Positions 15,487 to 24,858 of a stretch of 64,000 bases of DNA are shown here, piece after piece. Position 1 is the stretch's first letter. Each line of letters begins with the position of its first letter. The notes beneath the pieces were generated by a model that had not been told where the DNA came from, searched no databases, and was given only the letters and a program-made list of their open reading frames with translations. Source of the stretch: Alphaproteobacteria bacterium (GTDB taxonomy: Bacteria; Pseudomonadota; Alphaproteobacteria; RF32; CAG-239); assembly GCA_017477185.1 (NCBI GenBank), contig JAFUXF010000035.1, forward strand, positions 1 through 64,000. The letters are read 5' to 3'. Position numbers and translations under genes: made by a program.

Positions 15487-16320
15487 ATGGGAAAAACAGT
15501 TTTTCTAATGGTATGTTTAATCTTGCTATTTATGTACGTTGGTGATGCGATTGCCGGTCAGGAAGGCATGATAACGGCCTTCTGGATGGCTTGCGGTATG
15601 AATGTCATCAGTTACTTTTTCAGCGACACCCTTGTTCTAAAGCAATATCGCGCAAAAGAGGTAAATAACCAAAATGAGCCTGAGTTGTATCAAATTGTCG
15701 CTCGCTTAGCAGCGGCAGCTCAATTGCCTATGCCTAAAGTTTATATTATTCCCGAGCAAGTACCTAACGCATTTGCCACCGGACGTAACCCCAAGCACGC
15801 TGCTGTTGCGGCAACCCAAGGACTATTAGAACTCATGTCCCCACAAGAGCTTGAAGGTGTTTTAGCACATGAAATGAGCCATGTTCGTCATTATGATATT
15901 CTGATTGGCTCAGTTGCTGCAATATTTGCCGGAGCCATTGCTATGTTAGGACGCTCCGTCAGAAATCCATCAACAAGCGATTCGTCTGCCGGAACTTCTC
16001 GCATTGGTGTTTTAGGAATCATTCTAGTTCCATTGGCGGCAACTGTTATTCAAATGGCCATCTCACGCACCAGAGAATACAAAGCTGACGAAGGCTCTGC
16101 ATATTTGACAGGTCATCCAGAATGGTTAATCTCCGCTTTATCAAAACTTGACGGCTATGCCAAAAATTATCAAATTCAACGGGCAAGCCGCCAAACAGCA
16201 CATTTGTTTATTGTAAACCCCTTTAGCGGCGTATCCGGTCTGAGTAATTTGTTCAGCACTCACCCAAGCACAGCAGACCGAATTGCTCAATTAGAAAAGA
16301 TAGGGCGTTCTTTATCATAA
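15487..16320 (+). CDS. htpX: Membrane zinc metalloprotease HtpX
   Basis: Inner-membrane M48 protease that cleaves damaged membrane proteins and partly overlaps FtsH in quality control. The zinc motif HEMSHVRHYD is present, with a downstream glutamate in REYKADEGSAYLTG. N-terminal membrane helices (residues 4-22 and 27-45) and a later pair (about 140-155 and 172-190) fit the family. I start at the ATG at 15487, giving 277 residues and the usual hydrophobic N-terminus; the frame is open 126 bases further upstream, but that extension is atypical. AGAGG lies just before the start. Confidence 0.95.
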   Translation: MGKTVFLMVCLILLFMYVGDAIAGQEGMITAFWMACGMNVISYFFSDTLVLKQYRAKEVNNQNEPELYQIVARLAAAAQLPMPKVYIIPEQVPNAFATGRNPKHAAVAATQGLLELMSPQELEGVLAHEMSHVRHYDILIGSVAAIFAGAIAMLGRSVRNPSTSDSSAGTSRIGVLGIILVPLAATVIQMAISRTREYKADEGSAYLTGHPEWLISALSKLDGYAKNYQIQRASRQTAHLFIVNPFSGVSGLSNLFSTHPSTADRIAQLEKIGRSLS

Positions 16321-16531
16321 CACACCGTTGATTTTCTTCTTTAATTAATTGTCTCTAAAAAGAAAAATATTTTAATTTAGAAAACATTTCGGTCATTCCG
16401 ATTCGTAAACAACATAAGCCGCAAAAACTCGGTCAATGCATTTTATTTTATGAACGTTAGGACATATTTAAGCATTTCAGGTATATACCAAAAGACATCT
16501 AATTTAGCGCAGGATAGTATGCTAAAATTGT

Positions 16532-16559
16532 TTGCAAGGACAATTAAAAAAACTATAAT
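16532..16559 (+). promoter_or_regulatory. Putative hydrogenase operon promoter
   Basis: TTGCAA (16532-16537), 16-base spacer, TATAAT (16554-16559), about 40 bases before the first hydrogenase gene. No other structure is seen in the roughly 280-base gap after htpX. Confidence 0.6.
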
Positions 16560-16598
16560 GCATAATAGAGATTAAAACTTTAATTTTAGGAGATAAAA

Positions 16599-17075
16599 AT
16601 GGGTAATGAGCCTTGTTTAGGTTGCCAAGTCGGCGAAAAATGGCGCAAAAAACGCGGGTCCCTGATTATGGCCTTGCATGAAATTCAAGGTGCAAAAGGC
16701 TATGTTGATTGGGAAGATGCCATGAAATTAGCAGAAACAATGGAAATTCCATTGGCTCGCATATATGAAGTTTTGACATTCTATAACTTTTTCAAATTAG
16801 TAGCTCCTGGCAAGGCCGTTATTTCTGTTTGTACAGGTACAGCGTGCTATCTTAAAGGAAATGATAAAGTTTTGGAAAAATTCAAATCAGAACTCAACAT
16901 TAAAGAAGGCGAAAGCACGCCGGATGGTCTTTTTCACCTGCAATGCGTTCGTTGTGTCGGCTGTTGCGGTTTAGCACCGGTTTGTGTTGTGAACGGTAAG
17001 ACTTATGGTCGTATGACTCCAGAACAAGTGCCTGAAATCATAAACGAATGGCGCGAAACATTTAAAGGAGCTTAA
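16599..17075 (+). CDS. hydC: NAD-dependent [FeFe]-hydrogenase, NuoE-like subunit
   Basis: Thioredoxin-fold [2Fe-2S] subunit that passes electrons between the flavin subunit and the hydrogenase. It has 158 residues. Four cluster ligands are visible as C78-x4-C83 (CTGTAC) and C119-x3-C123 (CVGCCGLAP). The N-terminal helical part resembles NuoE (ARIYEVLTFYNFF). SD AGGAG precedes the ATG. It is the first gene of a three-gene operon with spacings of three and five bases. The extra N-terminal CLGC is not a family ligand. Placement before NuoF-like and HydA genes sets it apart from respiratory complex I nuoE. Confidence 0.92.
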   Translation: MGNEPCLGCQVGEKWRKKRGSLIMALHEIQGAKGYVDWEDAMKLAETMEIPLARIYEVLTFYNFFKLVAPGKAVISVCTGTACYLKGNDKVLEKFKSELNIKEGESTPDGLFHLQCVRCVGCCGLAPVCVVNGKTYGRMTPEQVPEIINEWRETFKGA

Positions 17076-17078
17076 AAC

Positions 17079-18758
17079 ATGGCTGATATGACTGAAATTA
17101 TGAAAAAATTTGATATTCATGAAATTGCAAAAAATAAACTTGCAGAAATTGAAAAATATGAATGCAGTATTTATTGCTGTCATTCGACCGGTTGCAAATC
17201 TTCCGGAAGTGATGATTTGATAGCTCTCATTCATGAATTCTTGGAAGAAAAAGGTTTAACTGATAAAGTTCGCGTTGTAGCGACCGGTTGTATGGGACTT
17301 TGCGCTCAAGGACCTTTGATCAGAGTAGAAATAAAAGGCAAAAAAGACATTTTGTTTAAGCGTCTGAATAAAGAAGCTACAAGTTTGATTATGGAAAAAT
17401 ATGTTGCTCCGGCACTGAATTCTCAAAAAGAATTAGCTGTAGACGACGCTCTGCTGCCATACGTTTTATCCTTAGATTTACCCTTCTTCAAAAAGCAAGA
17501 AAAAGTCGTTTTGAAGAATGCCGGACACATTGATCCTGAGGATATTACCGAGTATATGGCTCGTGGTGGTTACTTAGCTTTAGAAAAAGCCTTAAAAACG
17601 ATGACCCCTGCGCAGGTTGTTGATGAGATTAAAAAGTCAGGGTTACGCGGTCGTGGCGGTGGCGGTTTCTCTACCGGTATGAAGTGGGAATTAGCGGCTA
17701 AAGTTCCGACTATTGATGAAAAATTTATTATCTGTAATGGTGATGAGGGAGACCCCGGAGCCTACATGGATCGTTCTATTTTGGAGGGTGATCCGCATGC
17801 GGTTATTGAAGGCATGATGATTGCTGCTTATGCCATAGGTGCGACAGAAGGTTGGTTCTATGTTCGTGCCGAATATCCGTTGGCGGTTGAAAGATTAAAG
17901 AAAGCTATTCAGGCTTGCAAAAAGAATATGTTGCTCGGCAAGAATATTATGGGAACAAATTTCTCGTTTAATGTTGATATTCGTCTCGGAGCCGGTGCAT
18001 TTGTTTGTGGTGAGGAAACGGCGTTGATTCACTCTATTGAAGGGGCACGCGGGACACCACGTCCGAGACCGCCTTATCCGACAAATAAGGGGTTGTGGGA
18101 GAAACCGTCATGTGTTAACAACGTTGAAACGTTGGCTAACGTTTCTAAGATTTTGCTCAAAGGAGCAGATTGGTTTGCTTCTTTTGGGACGGAAACCTCT
18201 AAAGGAACAAAAGTCTTTGCCTTAACCGGTCAGGTCGAGCATTCAGGCTTGATTGAAGTCCCAATGGGAACGACAATTAACGAAATTGTTAATGAGATTG
18301 GTGGAGGTGTTCCTCAAGGCAAAACATTAAAAGCTGTCCAAACCGGCGGACCATCCGGTGGTGTGATTCCGGCCAAATACATGGATATGCCGGTTTGCTA
18401 TGAAGAATTGAAAAAGCTCGGCTCTATTATGGGTTCCGGCGGTATGATTGTCATTGATGATTCTTCTGATATGGTTTCCTTAGCTAAGTTTTATCTGGAC
18501 TTTACTGTTGATGAATCTTGCGGAAAGTGCGCGCCATGCCGTATCGGTGGAAAACAAATGTTAATTCTTCTGGATAAGATTAACCGCGGCCGTGGCAAGA
18601 AAAAGGATTTAGAGCAGCTGAAAAAAATCGCCTATGCTATGCAAAAAGCTTCTCTTTGCGGCTTAGGTCAAACAGCACCAAATCCGGTTTTATCAACCCT
18701 TCGTTTTTATGAAGATGAATACACAAATAAGTTGCTTGACGGTAAAGAGAAGGAGTAA
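17079..18758 (+). CDS. hydB: NAD-dependent [FeFe]-hydrogenase, NuoF-like flavin subunit
   Basis: Binds FMN and NAD(H) and exchanges electrons with the hydrogenase. Its 559 residues contain, in order, an N-terminal thioredoxin-like [2Fe-2S] domain (C34, C39, C71, C75), the FMN/NADH-binding NuoF core (GRGGGGFSTG at 191-200, then CNGDEGDPGAYMDR and GAGAYVCGEE-like GAGAFVCGEET), and a [4Fe-4S] site (ESCGKCAPCRIGG, about 485-497). The protein ends shortly after CGLGQTAPNPVLSTLRFY. The C-terminal ferredoxin-like extension with two further clusters, present in well-studied bifurcating HydB proteins, is missing. It sits between hydC and hydA. Confidence 0.93.
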   Translation: MADMTEIMKKFDIHEIAKNKLAEIEKYECSIYCCHSTGCKSSGSDDLIALIHEFLEEKGLTDKVRVVATGCMGLCAQGPLIRVEIKGKKDILFKRLNKEATSLIMEKYVAPALNSQKELAVDDALLPYVLSLDLPFFKKQEKVVLKNAGHIDPEDITEYMARGGYLALEKALKTMTPAQVVDEIKKSGLRGRGGGGFSTGMKWELAAKVPTIDEKFIICNGDEGDPGAYMDRSILEGDPHAVIEGMMIAAYAIGATEGWFYVRAEYPLAVERLKKAIQACKKNMLLGKNIMGTNFSFNVDIRLGAGAFVCGEETALIHSIEGARGTPRPRPPYPTNKGLWEKPSCVNNVETLANVSKILLKGADWFASFGTETSKGTKVFALTGQVEHSGLIEVPMGTTINEIVNEIGGGVPQGKTLKAVQTGGPSGGVIPAKYMDMPVCYEELKKLGSIMGSGGMIVIDDSSDMVSLAKFYLDFTVDESCGKCAPCRIGGKQMLILLDKINRGRGKKKDLEQLKKIAYAMQKASLCGLGQTAPNPVLSTLRFYEDEYTNKLLDGKEKE

Positions 18759-18763
18759 TTGCA

Positions 18764-20530
18764 ATGGTTAAATTAAAAATAGATAATATTGATGTTGAAG
18801 TTGATGCCGGTACAAGCATTCTGGATGCAGCAAGAAAAGTTCAAATAAATATCCCCACTCTTTGTAAGCACCCTGACGTTGACCCCAGTGCCGGTTGCGG
18901 TATGTGTATCGTTAAGGTTGGCGGAAGAATTATGCGTTCTTGCTGTACACCGGTTTCTGAAGGCATGGAAATTGTTACCAATGATGAGGAATTAACCGAT
19001 ATCAGAAAGACCGTTTTGAAACTTATTTTGAGTAACCACCCGAATGATTGCTTGAGTTGTTCAAGAAACGGTCAATGCGAATTACAGGACATGACGGCAG
19101 AAATGGGGATTGATCAAAATGAAATTATCAAGATGATTTCCCAAGAGCCTAAAGATGATACCTCAAAAGCGATTGTTTTGGATCCGTCAAAATGTATTGT
19201 TTGCGGTCGCTGTGTTAATATCTGTCAGAATGTGCAAAATGTTTGGGCTTTAAGTTATTTGCATCGTGGCTTTGTCACTAAGATTACCGGTGCAAATGAT
19301 ACAAAATTGGCTGATTCTCCGTGTATCAGATGTGGTCAATGTGCTGCCCATTGCCCGACCGGTGCGATTACTGATTATGATAATACGCAACGTGTTGCCG
19401 CATTATTGAACAATAAAGAAAATATCACGGTTGTTCAAATTGCTCCGGCAGTGCGTGTTGCTTTGGGCGAAGAATTCGGTTTTGATTTTGGCACAAATTT
19501 AACCGGAAAAATTTATGCTGCTTTGCGCCGTTTGGGATTTGCTAAAGTATTCGATACAAATTTCGGGGCAGACTTAACAATTATCGAAGAAGCCTCTGAG
19601 TTCGTTAAACGCTTTACAAATAACGACCATTTACCAATGTTTACTTCTTGCTGTCCGGCGTGGGTTGATTATATGGAAAAATATTATCCGGAGAATATTC
19701 CAAATTTATCTTCTTGCAAATCTCCACACCAAATGGTTGGGGCAATTGCAAAAACTTATTGGGCAGAAAAAGCCGGCGTTGATGCCTCTAAGGTAAAGGT
19801 CGTTTCGGTTATGCCGTGTACTGCTAAAAAGTGGGAAATCGGGCGTGATGAAACGATGAATTCATCCGGATATAAAGATGTTGATGAAGTTATTACAACT
19901 CGTGAACTAGCTAAAATGATTAAGGCCGCCGGAATAAACTTCAAGAATTTGAAAGAAGAGGAAGCGGATAATCCGCTCGGAGAGTATTCCGGTGCGGCGA
20001 CGATTTTTGGTGTTACCGGCGGTGTAATGACAGCGGCCTTGAGAACGGCTTATTTCTACATTACCGGCAAAGAACTTAAAAAATTAAACTTTAAGGATAT
20101 TGAGGGCTTAGAAGCCGTTAAGGTTGCTGAGATTGATATCAAAAAGATAAAAGTTCGCATTGCGGTTGTTAATGGAGTCGGTCACGTTGCACCTGTGATG
20201 GAGGCTATCCGTAAAGCACAAGCTGACGGGACAGAATTGCCATATCATTTTGTTGAAGTTATGGCTTGTCCGGGTGGCTGTATTGCCGGAGGTGGACAAC
20301 CACGCGTTATGGGCGCAACTTTTGATAAACCTTGGGGTATTAATGATGAAATTCGTAAACTCCGTTCTCAAGGTTTGAATACGGAAGATGAGGAGGCTAA
20401 AAACCGCTTGTCTCACAAAAATAAATCCATTCAGAAGTTATACAAGGATTATTTGGGTGAGGCTGGAGGAGAGAAATCCCATCATTTGTTGCATACAAAA
20501 TATCAAAAACGTAACTTATATAAAATATAA
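18764..20530 (+). CDS. hydA: [FeFe]-hydrogenase catalytic subunit HydA
   Basis: Catalyses reversible proton reduction to H2. At 588 residues it has the full modular set. There is a plant-type [2Fe-2S] domain (C34, C45, C48, C60), a His-Cys3 [4Fe-4S] site (H92, C96, C99, C105), and two ferredoxin clusters (C144/C147/C150/C154 and C187/C190/C193/C197). The H-cluster domain carries all signatures: TSCCPAWV (C296, proton-relay C297), MPCTAKKWE (C351) and MACPGGCIAGGGQ (C502, C506). The C-terminal HHLLHTKYQKR is typical of the NAD-linked group. The maturases HydE, HydF and HydG are not in this window. [FeFe] enzymes are uncommon in alphaproteobacteria. Confidence 0.97.
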   Translation: MVKLKIDNIDVEVDAGTSILDAARKVQINIPTLCKHPDVDPSAGCGMCIVKVGGRIMRSCCTPVSEGMEIVTNDEELTDIRKTVLKLILSNHPNDCLSCSRNGQCELQDMTAEMGIDQNEIIKMISQEPKDDTSKAIVLDPSKCIVCGRCVNICQNVQNVWALSYLHRGFVTKITGANDTKLADSPCIRCGQCAAHCPTGAITDYDNTQRVAALLNNKENITVVQIAPAVRVALGEEFGFDFGTNLTGKIYAALRRLGFAKVFDTNFGADLTIIEEASEFVKRFTNNDHLPMFTSCCPAWVDYMEKYYPENIPNLSSCKSPHQMVGAIAKTYWAEKAGVDASKVKVVSVMPCTAKKWEIGRDETMNSSGYKDVDEVITTRELAKMIKAAGINFKNLKEEEADNPLGEYSGAATIFGVTGGVMTAALRTAYFYITGKELKKLNFKDIEGLEAVKVAEIDIKKIKVRIAVVNGVGHVAPVMEAIRKAQADGTELPYHFVEVMACPGGCIAGGGQPRVMGATFDKPWGINDEIRKLRSQGLNTEDEEAKNRLSHKNKSIQKLYKDYLGEAGGEKSHHLLHTKYQKRNLYKI

Positions 20531-20536
20531 TCAAAA

Positions 20537-20564
20537 AATCCTCCCGAATGGGAGGATTTTTTTT
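20537..20564 (+). terminator. Intrinsic terminator of hydrogenase operon
   Basis: Nine-pair stem (20537-20545 with 20550-20558) followed by T residues, starting seven bases after the hydA stop. Confidence 0.9.
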
Positions 20565-20573
20565 CTTCATAAA

Positions 20574-20601
20574 TTGACACTTACAAAAAAGAGTATATTT
20601 T
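20574..20601 (+). promoter_or_regulatory. Promoter of hydrogenase regulator gene
   Basis: TTGACA (20574-20579), 16-base spacer, TATTTT (20596-20601). It lies directly after the hydrogenase terminator, so the regulator can be expressed independently. Confidence 0.6.
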
Positions 20602-20641
20602 AATAATATGAAACAAATAAATTAGACAAGGAGAAAACGTC

Positions 20642-20887
20642 ATGACAGATCAAATCGCCAATGTTGGAATTTTAGTAAAAGACTTTAGCAAAGTGCCTGA
20701 AATCAACGCTATTTTGCACGCCTATTCTGACAACATCTTAAATAGAAGCGGTATGCCGTATCGTGAAAAAAATGTACGTTTAATCAATGTAACGCTGGAG
20801 ACATCTCCTAAAATTGTAAATGAGTTAAGCACAAAACTCTCCGCCATAAATGGAGTCAGTTCAAAAATTATGACATTTGAGCTATAA
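20642..20887 (+). CDS. TM1266-family iron-only hydrogenase system putative regulator
   Basis: An 81-residue ACT-like/ferredoxin-fold protein. The sequence (VGILVKDFSKVPEINAILHAYSDNILNRSGMPYREKNVRLINVTLE split over residues 8-53) matches the small family found beside [FeFe]-hydrogenase genes and named after Thermotoga TM1266. Its position right after hydCBA supports the call. The molecular role in that family is predicted, not proven. SD AAGGAG is present and a terminator follows. Confidence 0.85.
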   Translation: MTDQIANVGILVKDFSKVPEINAILHAYSDNILNRSGMPYREKNVRLINVTLETSPKIVNELSTKLSAINGVSSKIMTFEL

Positions 20888-20904
20888 ATCATACCTGATT
20901 TTGT

Positions 20905-20932
20905 AAAAAACGCTCTTTACGAGCGTTTTTTT
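20905..20932 (+). terminator. Intrinsic terminator after hydrogenase regulator
   Basis: CGCTC (20911-20915) pairs with GAGCG (20921-20925), followed by seven T residues. Confidence 0.85.
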
Positions 20933-20946
20933 ATTACACAAAAATA

Positions 20947-20974
20947 TTGACAAATTTTTCAAATGTAGTATAAA
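20947..20974 (+). promoter_or_regulatory. Promoter of 186-aa hypothetical gene
   Basis: TTGACA (20947-20952), 16-base spacer, TATAAA (20969-20974). It predicts an untranslated leader of about 50 bases that carries no clear Shine-Dalgarno sequence. Confidence 0.65.
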
Positions 20975-21029
20975 CAACAGCACTTATATATTTTTATTAA
21001 CTTATTGTTTCACTTTTAAAATAAAGCTT

Positions 21030-21590
21030 ATGGATAAAAAAGAAGCTATCCAGAAAGTTCTGGAAATGATTTGGAGCAACCAACCGGCCTCTAAGGTCAT
21101 TGAGGCCATGCAGAAAAATGAGGTAACTCCTGCCGAAATTATGGAGGCTCTGAGCAAGCCTAAGCCCCAGAGTGGTGAACGTTTTGATCTTCTCATCGAA
21201 GAAGACGGCGAATTCAAGCGCGTACCTTTCGATGAAGGGAAAGACAAAAAGCCCAAGGCCATCTTCCCTCTCAACGGCTTCCCGACGTACTTGTATCTGG
21301 AAGAGACAGGAATGCAACTGTTCCCCGATCTGAAGGACAAGGAGCGACTGATGGACGAGCACCTGTGTATGCTTATCAAACCCATTCGCCACGAACTCAA
21401 CGACAAACTCGAAGTTTTGGGCAAGGCTCCTCTCCGCGGAGAATACTGGCTGAACGGCCACGAGTTCTCAGGAACCGGCTATTGGACGGTCAAGTTCTAT
21501 GAAGGAGAGTTGAAGTGGATACCGAGAGAGATTGAGTACAACAGCCCCAAGCACACCGCCAAGGTTCGCTACATCGGTTTCCTGAACTAA
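21030..21590 (+). CDS. Hypothetical protein, 186 aa, no recognised family
   Basis: Soluble protein of 186 residues with no signal peptide or membrane segment. Residues 1-45 are helical and resemble a small helical-bundle module (MDKKEAIQKVLEMIW, VIEAMQKNEVTPAEIMEAL). The rest is rich in beta-type and aromatic residues (YWLNGHEFSGTGYWTVKFYEGELKW). Its G+C content and codon choice are visibly richer than the neighbours, suggesting transfer or different expression. It forms a complete single-gene unit with a TTGACA/TATAAA promoter and a strong terminator right after the stop. No Shine-Dalgarno precedes the ATG. Function unknown. Confidence 0.8.
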   Translation: MDKKEAIQKVLEMIWSNQPASKVIEAMQKNEVTPAEIMEALSKPKPQSGERFDLLIEEDGEFKRVPFDEGKDKKPKAIFPLNGFPTYLYLEETGMQLFPDLKDKERLMDEHLCMLIKPIRHELNDKLEVLGKAPLRGEYWLNGHEFSGTGYWTVKFYEGELKWIPREIEYNSPKHTAKVRYIGFLN

Positions 21591-21626
21591 AAAAAACACC
21601 CAAGGAACATTCCTTGGGTGTTTTTT
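21591..21626 (+). terminator. Intrinsic terminator after 186-aa gene
   Basis: Long stem ACACCCAAGGA paired with TCCTTGGGTGT, a four-base loop and a run of six T residues, directly after the stop codon. Confidence 0.92.
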
Positions 21627-21990
21627 AACTTTTGATAGGAAACATCAAACAATCTACAAACTAATTAACATCCCCTAACACAACTGTTTCCCTAAAATAA
21701 GTTACATTTTGCAAGAATAACATTATACATACTCTGCGACGCCTGCGCAGAAGCGACAAAAAAACACCCTCTTGGGTGTTTTGGCGGTGTAGAATAACTT
21801 TACGGTATCCGGCATACTAAAGCTACTAATCTACTACCTACAATAACAGGGAAACTACAGGGAAATTTTAATCTTTTTAATTAGGTATTTTATCTCGAGC
21901 CGCCTGAAAATATTAGCACTTTCGCTTTTGAAGGCCAAAAATTATCAGGGAATTTAAAACGAAAAACAGGGATTTTTTTATTATGATAAA
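21627..21990. other. Intergenic left border of accessory island
   Basis: About 360 bases with no gene. A second terminator-like hairpin lies at about 21763-21781 (ACACCC/GGGTGT with flanking A and T runs). Between 21846 and 21975 the motif CAGGGA occurs four times, twice as CAGGGAAA within 15 bases. The region marks the transition to strongly AT-rich accessory genes and may hold an attachment site. I found no direct repeat matching the right border. Confidence 0.4.
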
Positions 21991-24858
21991 CTATTTAATT
22001 TCTAAATACTTTGACAGTCTTTCCGTTTCTATACTTACTTGCCACCCTTCATAATTTTCAAGATATTTATTAATAAACACATCTTTATCAGATTTTAATT
22101 TAGGATCATCTGGGAAATCATGTTCATGGATATATTGAACTATATTTTCTACAAAAGTTTTGTTTGAAATAAATAATCTTTGTTGCCCAGAACATATCAA
22201 TTTAGATATGATATTGAAAACTTTTCTAGGAAAACATGGTAAATCTCTTAATAAATTATCCTCTATCATAAATAACTGGATAGGTATATCATAATCAACC
22301 ACTAAACCATGCATCCGAGTAATTATCCATTCAGGATCAAATTGATTACATTGATACCATCTTTCAAATTGTGATAAAACTTCTTTGTATTTGGCTTCTT
22401 TCCCTTTTACATATTGCAATAACCATTCCCAAAATTTGGTAAATCTTTCAATAATCTTTTGATCAACAATTTGACTTGGGTTATCTCTGTGCCACATAGA
22501 GAAACCTATATAATTAACAAATTCCACTTGTTTCTGATAATTATTTAAACCATCAAATAACCATTTAATTATATCAGAATCTAAATCAAACAACCCTTTA
22601 CCATAATATATAACTAAAAAATCACTTATCCGAGAATCTTCTGTTTTGGTTTGTTCATTTTCAGAATATACCTGATTCTTTAGTGCATATAGAAATTTAG
22701 ATTCAAGAACAGAAAACATATTATCAAATATTTTTGAATAATCTATATAAGTAGCAAAAGTAATTTCAAATATATGGCGTTTTCCTACATTTTCTGGAAA
22801 TAAATTATCAATATTACTTTCCACAACAGTTGGTATAGCATAATGCATCCATGGAAGCATATGAGCAAAAATAGCATACGTTTCAATATATGAAGGTTTT
22901 TTCAGCAATCTATCTATAATCGGAGTAACATCATCTAATGATTTATCATTATTTTTCTTCCAAATAAGATAAAGAACTAATCCTTCTACAGACTTTCCAT
23001 GTAAAGAATTAATTGCTGATGTCAAATAATCTCCCAAATCTTTAGCATTTTCTTCTTTTACTTTGGTCGCTAAATGTTTATCTTCCATAAAACACAATTC
23101 TTTTAGTATATTAAAAGCCTTATCTATATATTCATCTGCTAAATCTTGCAGATTATCTTTATGCTTAAAAGCTTTTGCAAGCAAATCAGCAACTACTGCT
23201 TTAGCATTATGCCAATCATTATCTCCGTCATGAAATCTGTGATGACCTTCAAAAATATTATTTTGATTAACTACCCAAGAACCAAAATTAATTATATTTT
23301 GCCATTGTATATTTGATATTTTTTCAACATCTCTTAGTCCTGATAACATATAATGTATATACGTTGGATCTTTAATTTCTTTTGTCTTTTCTAACTGATT
23401 TAAATACTTTTCTGGATTTGATATAGCATCAGTTCTGATAGATTCGGCCAAACCTATCTCTGAAATACTAATATCTGCATTATCCGCTTTCCAAGAATTA
23501 ACAAATTCAACAATTTCATCAATTGATTTTTCTGATAAATCTTTTGTATCTATAGGAGAAGCCATAAAGCCACTTTCTATCCAAAATAACATATCTGGAT
23601 GGTCATCATATTTTTTCTCCTTTCCATTTTCATCATATAAAATTGATTGATATTTTTTCAGCAAATCTGGTGATAAAAATTTTTTAATAGGAAGTAATTT
23701 ACGTAGCCGCCATATATCCTTTTTGTATTGAGCGCTAAATTGAGGCTCATCTTTTTCATAATAGTCTCCTTCTGGACCTTCATCTATATAATTTAATATA
23801 ATTTTTTGAGCACTTTCAGAAAGTTGACTAAACTTTTCTTGCATTAATAAATAATATTCGTGATGATATGTACTACTGTCAAAAATATCCTTATTTGTAA
23901 GATACTTTATCAATAAATCTTTATTATATTTATCGCTTATTCTTAATAAATATAATATAATTCTTGTCATAGTTGGACAATTTGAATTTTCCAGTAATTC
24001 AAAAATTTTTTGATTATCCTTTAGATCTCTCTTTTGAATTAAATTAAAAGACATATCCCTAATTTCAGATACTAAAATGTATAGAGGATCACTTTTCTTA
24101 TATAAATCTTGAACATGAGTTTCTATAGCTGAACGATGAATCCAATCTAGCTCGTAATAGCGTTCTATTTCATCCTTAACTAGTCCAGAAATCATATCTT
24201 CAGATACTATTGCTACATATAAATGCAATAAATCATCTTCAAAATCTGAGAAAAGGCTATTAATTATTTTTATAAGTTGCTCATATCCATACCCTGCATT
24301 AACTATTTTAATACTCGGACTAAAAGATTCTCTGAAACTATATTTATCTTTAGTTAATTTAATGGATAGCAAATTTCTACAAATAGCTAATGCTAAAAAT
24401 TTATTAACATTTTTTAATCTTTCCAATATTTGCTTTACAACAACATTATCCAGCCATCCCAATAAATCTAATTTCTGTATACTCTCATTATAAATGACCA
24501 TAATTTTGTTAAATTCTTTATCGGGCAATTTAATTGCCAGAGATATCATTTTCTCAATAAACCACCAATTAGGATTCGGACTTTCTTTTATTTCAGATAA
24601 AATTGGTTGTATAAAATCCATAATTTTATCTGGAATCTCAGATGCTACCTTACACAAATATGGAAAAGCTGTCCATTCTATATACTCTTGACCTGAGTCA
24701 TTTGTATTTTTATTATACTCCAAAAGATTTTGTTCCTTAAGTATTTCAAACCACTCAGGATTTTCCAATTTAGCAAAAAATTGTTGTATTAAATTACCTT
24801 TCAGATTGGCTAATACCAAATCAATCTGCTTTTGTGTTGGTTTCTTCCAAGATGTCAT
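21991..24858 (-). CDS. Large helical protein, 955 aa, unknown (possible defence component)
   Basis: No family is assigned with confidence. The whole 955-residue chain reads as alpha-helical, HEAT-like repeats without a visible nucleotide-binding motif, signal or membrane helix. The N-terminal stretch LIQQFFAKLENPEWFEILKE resembles a segment I associate with C-terminal helical regions of large ATPase-type proteins in defence islands; this is recollection, not a search result. It overlaps the upstream 240-aa gene by 38 bases, with AGAGG six bases before its ATG, so the two are co-expressed. Its base composition is very AT-rich compared with the core genes. It could be a sensor or scaffold subunit. 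Confidence 0.6.
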   Translation of the reverse strand: MTSWKKPTQKQIDLVLANLKGNLIQQFFAKLENPEWFEILKEQNLLEYNKNTNDSGQEYIEWTAFPYLCKVASEIPDKIMDFIQPILSEIKESPNPNWWFIEKMISLAIKLPDKEFNKIMVIYNESIQKLDLLGWLDNVVVKQILERLKNVNKFLALAICRNLLSIKLTKDKYSFRESFSPSIKIVNAGYGYEQLIKIINSLFSDFEDDLLHLYVAIVSEDMISGLVKDEIERYYELDWIHRSAIETHVQDLYKKSDPLYILVSEIRDMSFNLIQKRDLKDNQKIFELLENSNCPTMTRIILYLLRISDKYNKDLLIKYLTNKDIFDSSTYHHEYYLLMQEKFSQLSESAQKIILNYIDEGPEGDYYEKDEPQFSAQYKKDIWRLRKLLPIKKFLSPDLLKKYQSILYDENGKEKKYDDHPDMLFWIESGFMASPIDTKDLSEKSIDEIVEFVNSWKADNADISISEIGLAESIRTDAISNPEKYLNQLEKTKEIKDPTYIHYMLSGLRDVEKISNIQWQNIINFGSWVVNQNNIFEGHHRFHDGDNDWHNAKAVVADLLAKAFKHKDNLQDLADEYIDKAFNILKELCFMEDKHLATKVKEENAKDLGDYLTSAINSLHGKSVEGLVLYLIWKKNNDKSLDDVTPIIDRLLKKPSYIETYAIFAHMLPWMHYAIPTVVESNIDNLFPENVGKRHIFEITFATYIDYSKIFDNMFSVLESKFLYALKNQVYSENEQTKTEDSRISDFLVIYYGKGLFDLDSDIIKWLFDGLNNYQKQVEFVNYIGFSMWHRDNPSQIVDQKIIERFTKFWEWLLQYVKGKEAKYKEVLSQFERWYQCNQFDPEWIITRMHGLVVDYDIPIQLFMIEDNLLRDLPCFPRKVFNIISKLICSGQQRLFISNKTFVENIVQYIHEHDFPDDPKLKSDKDVFINKYLENYEGWQVSIETERLSKYLEIK

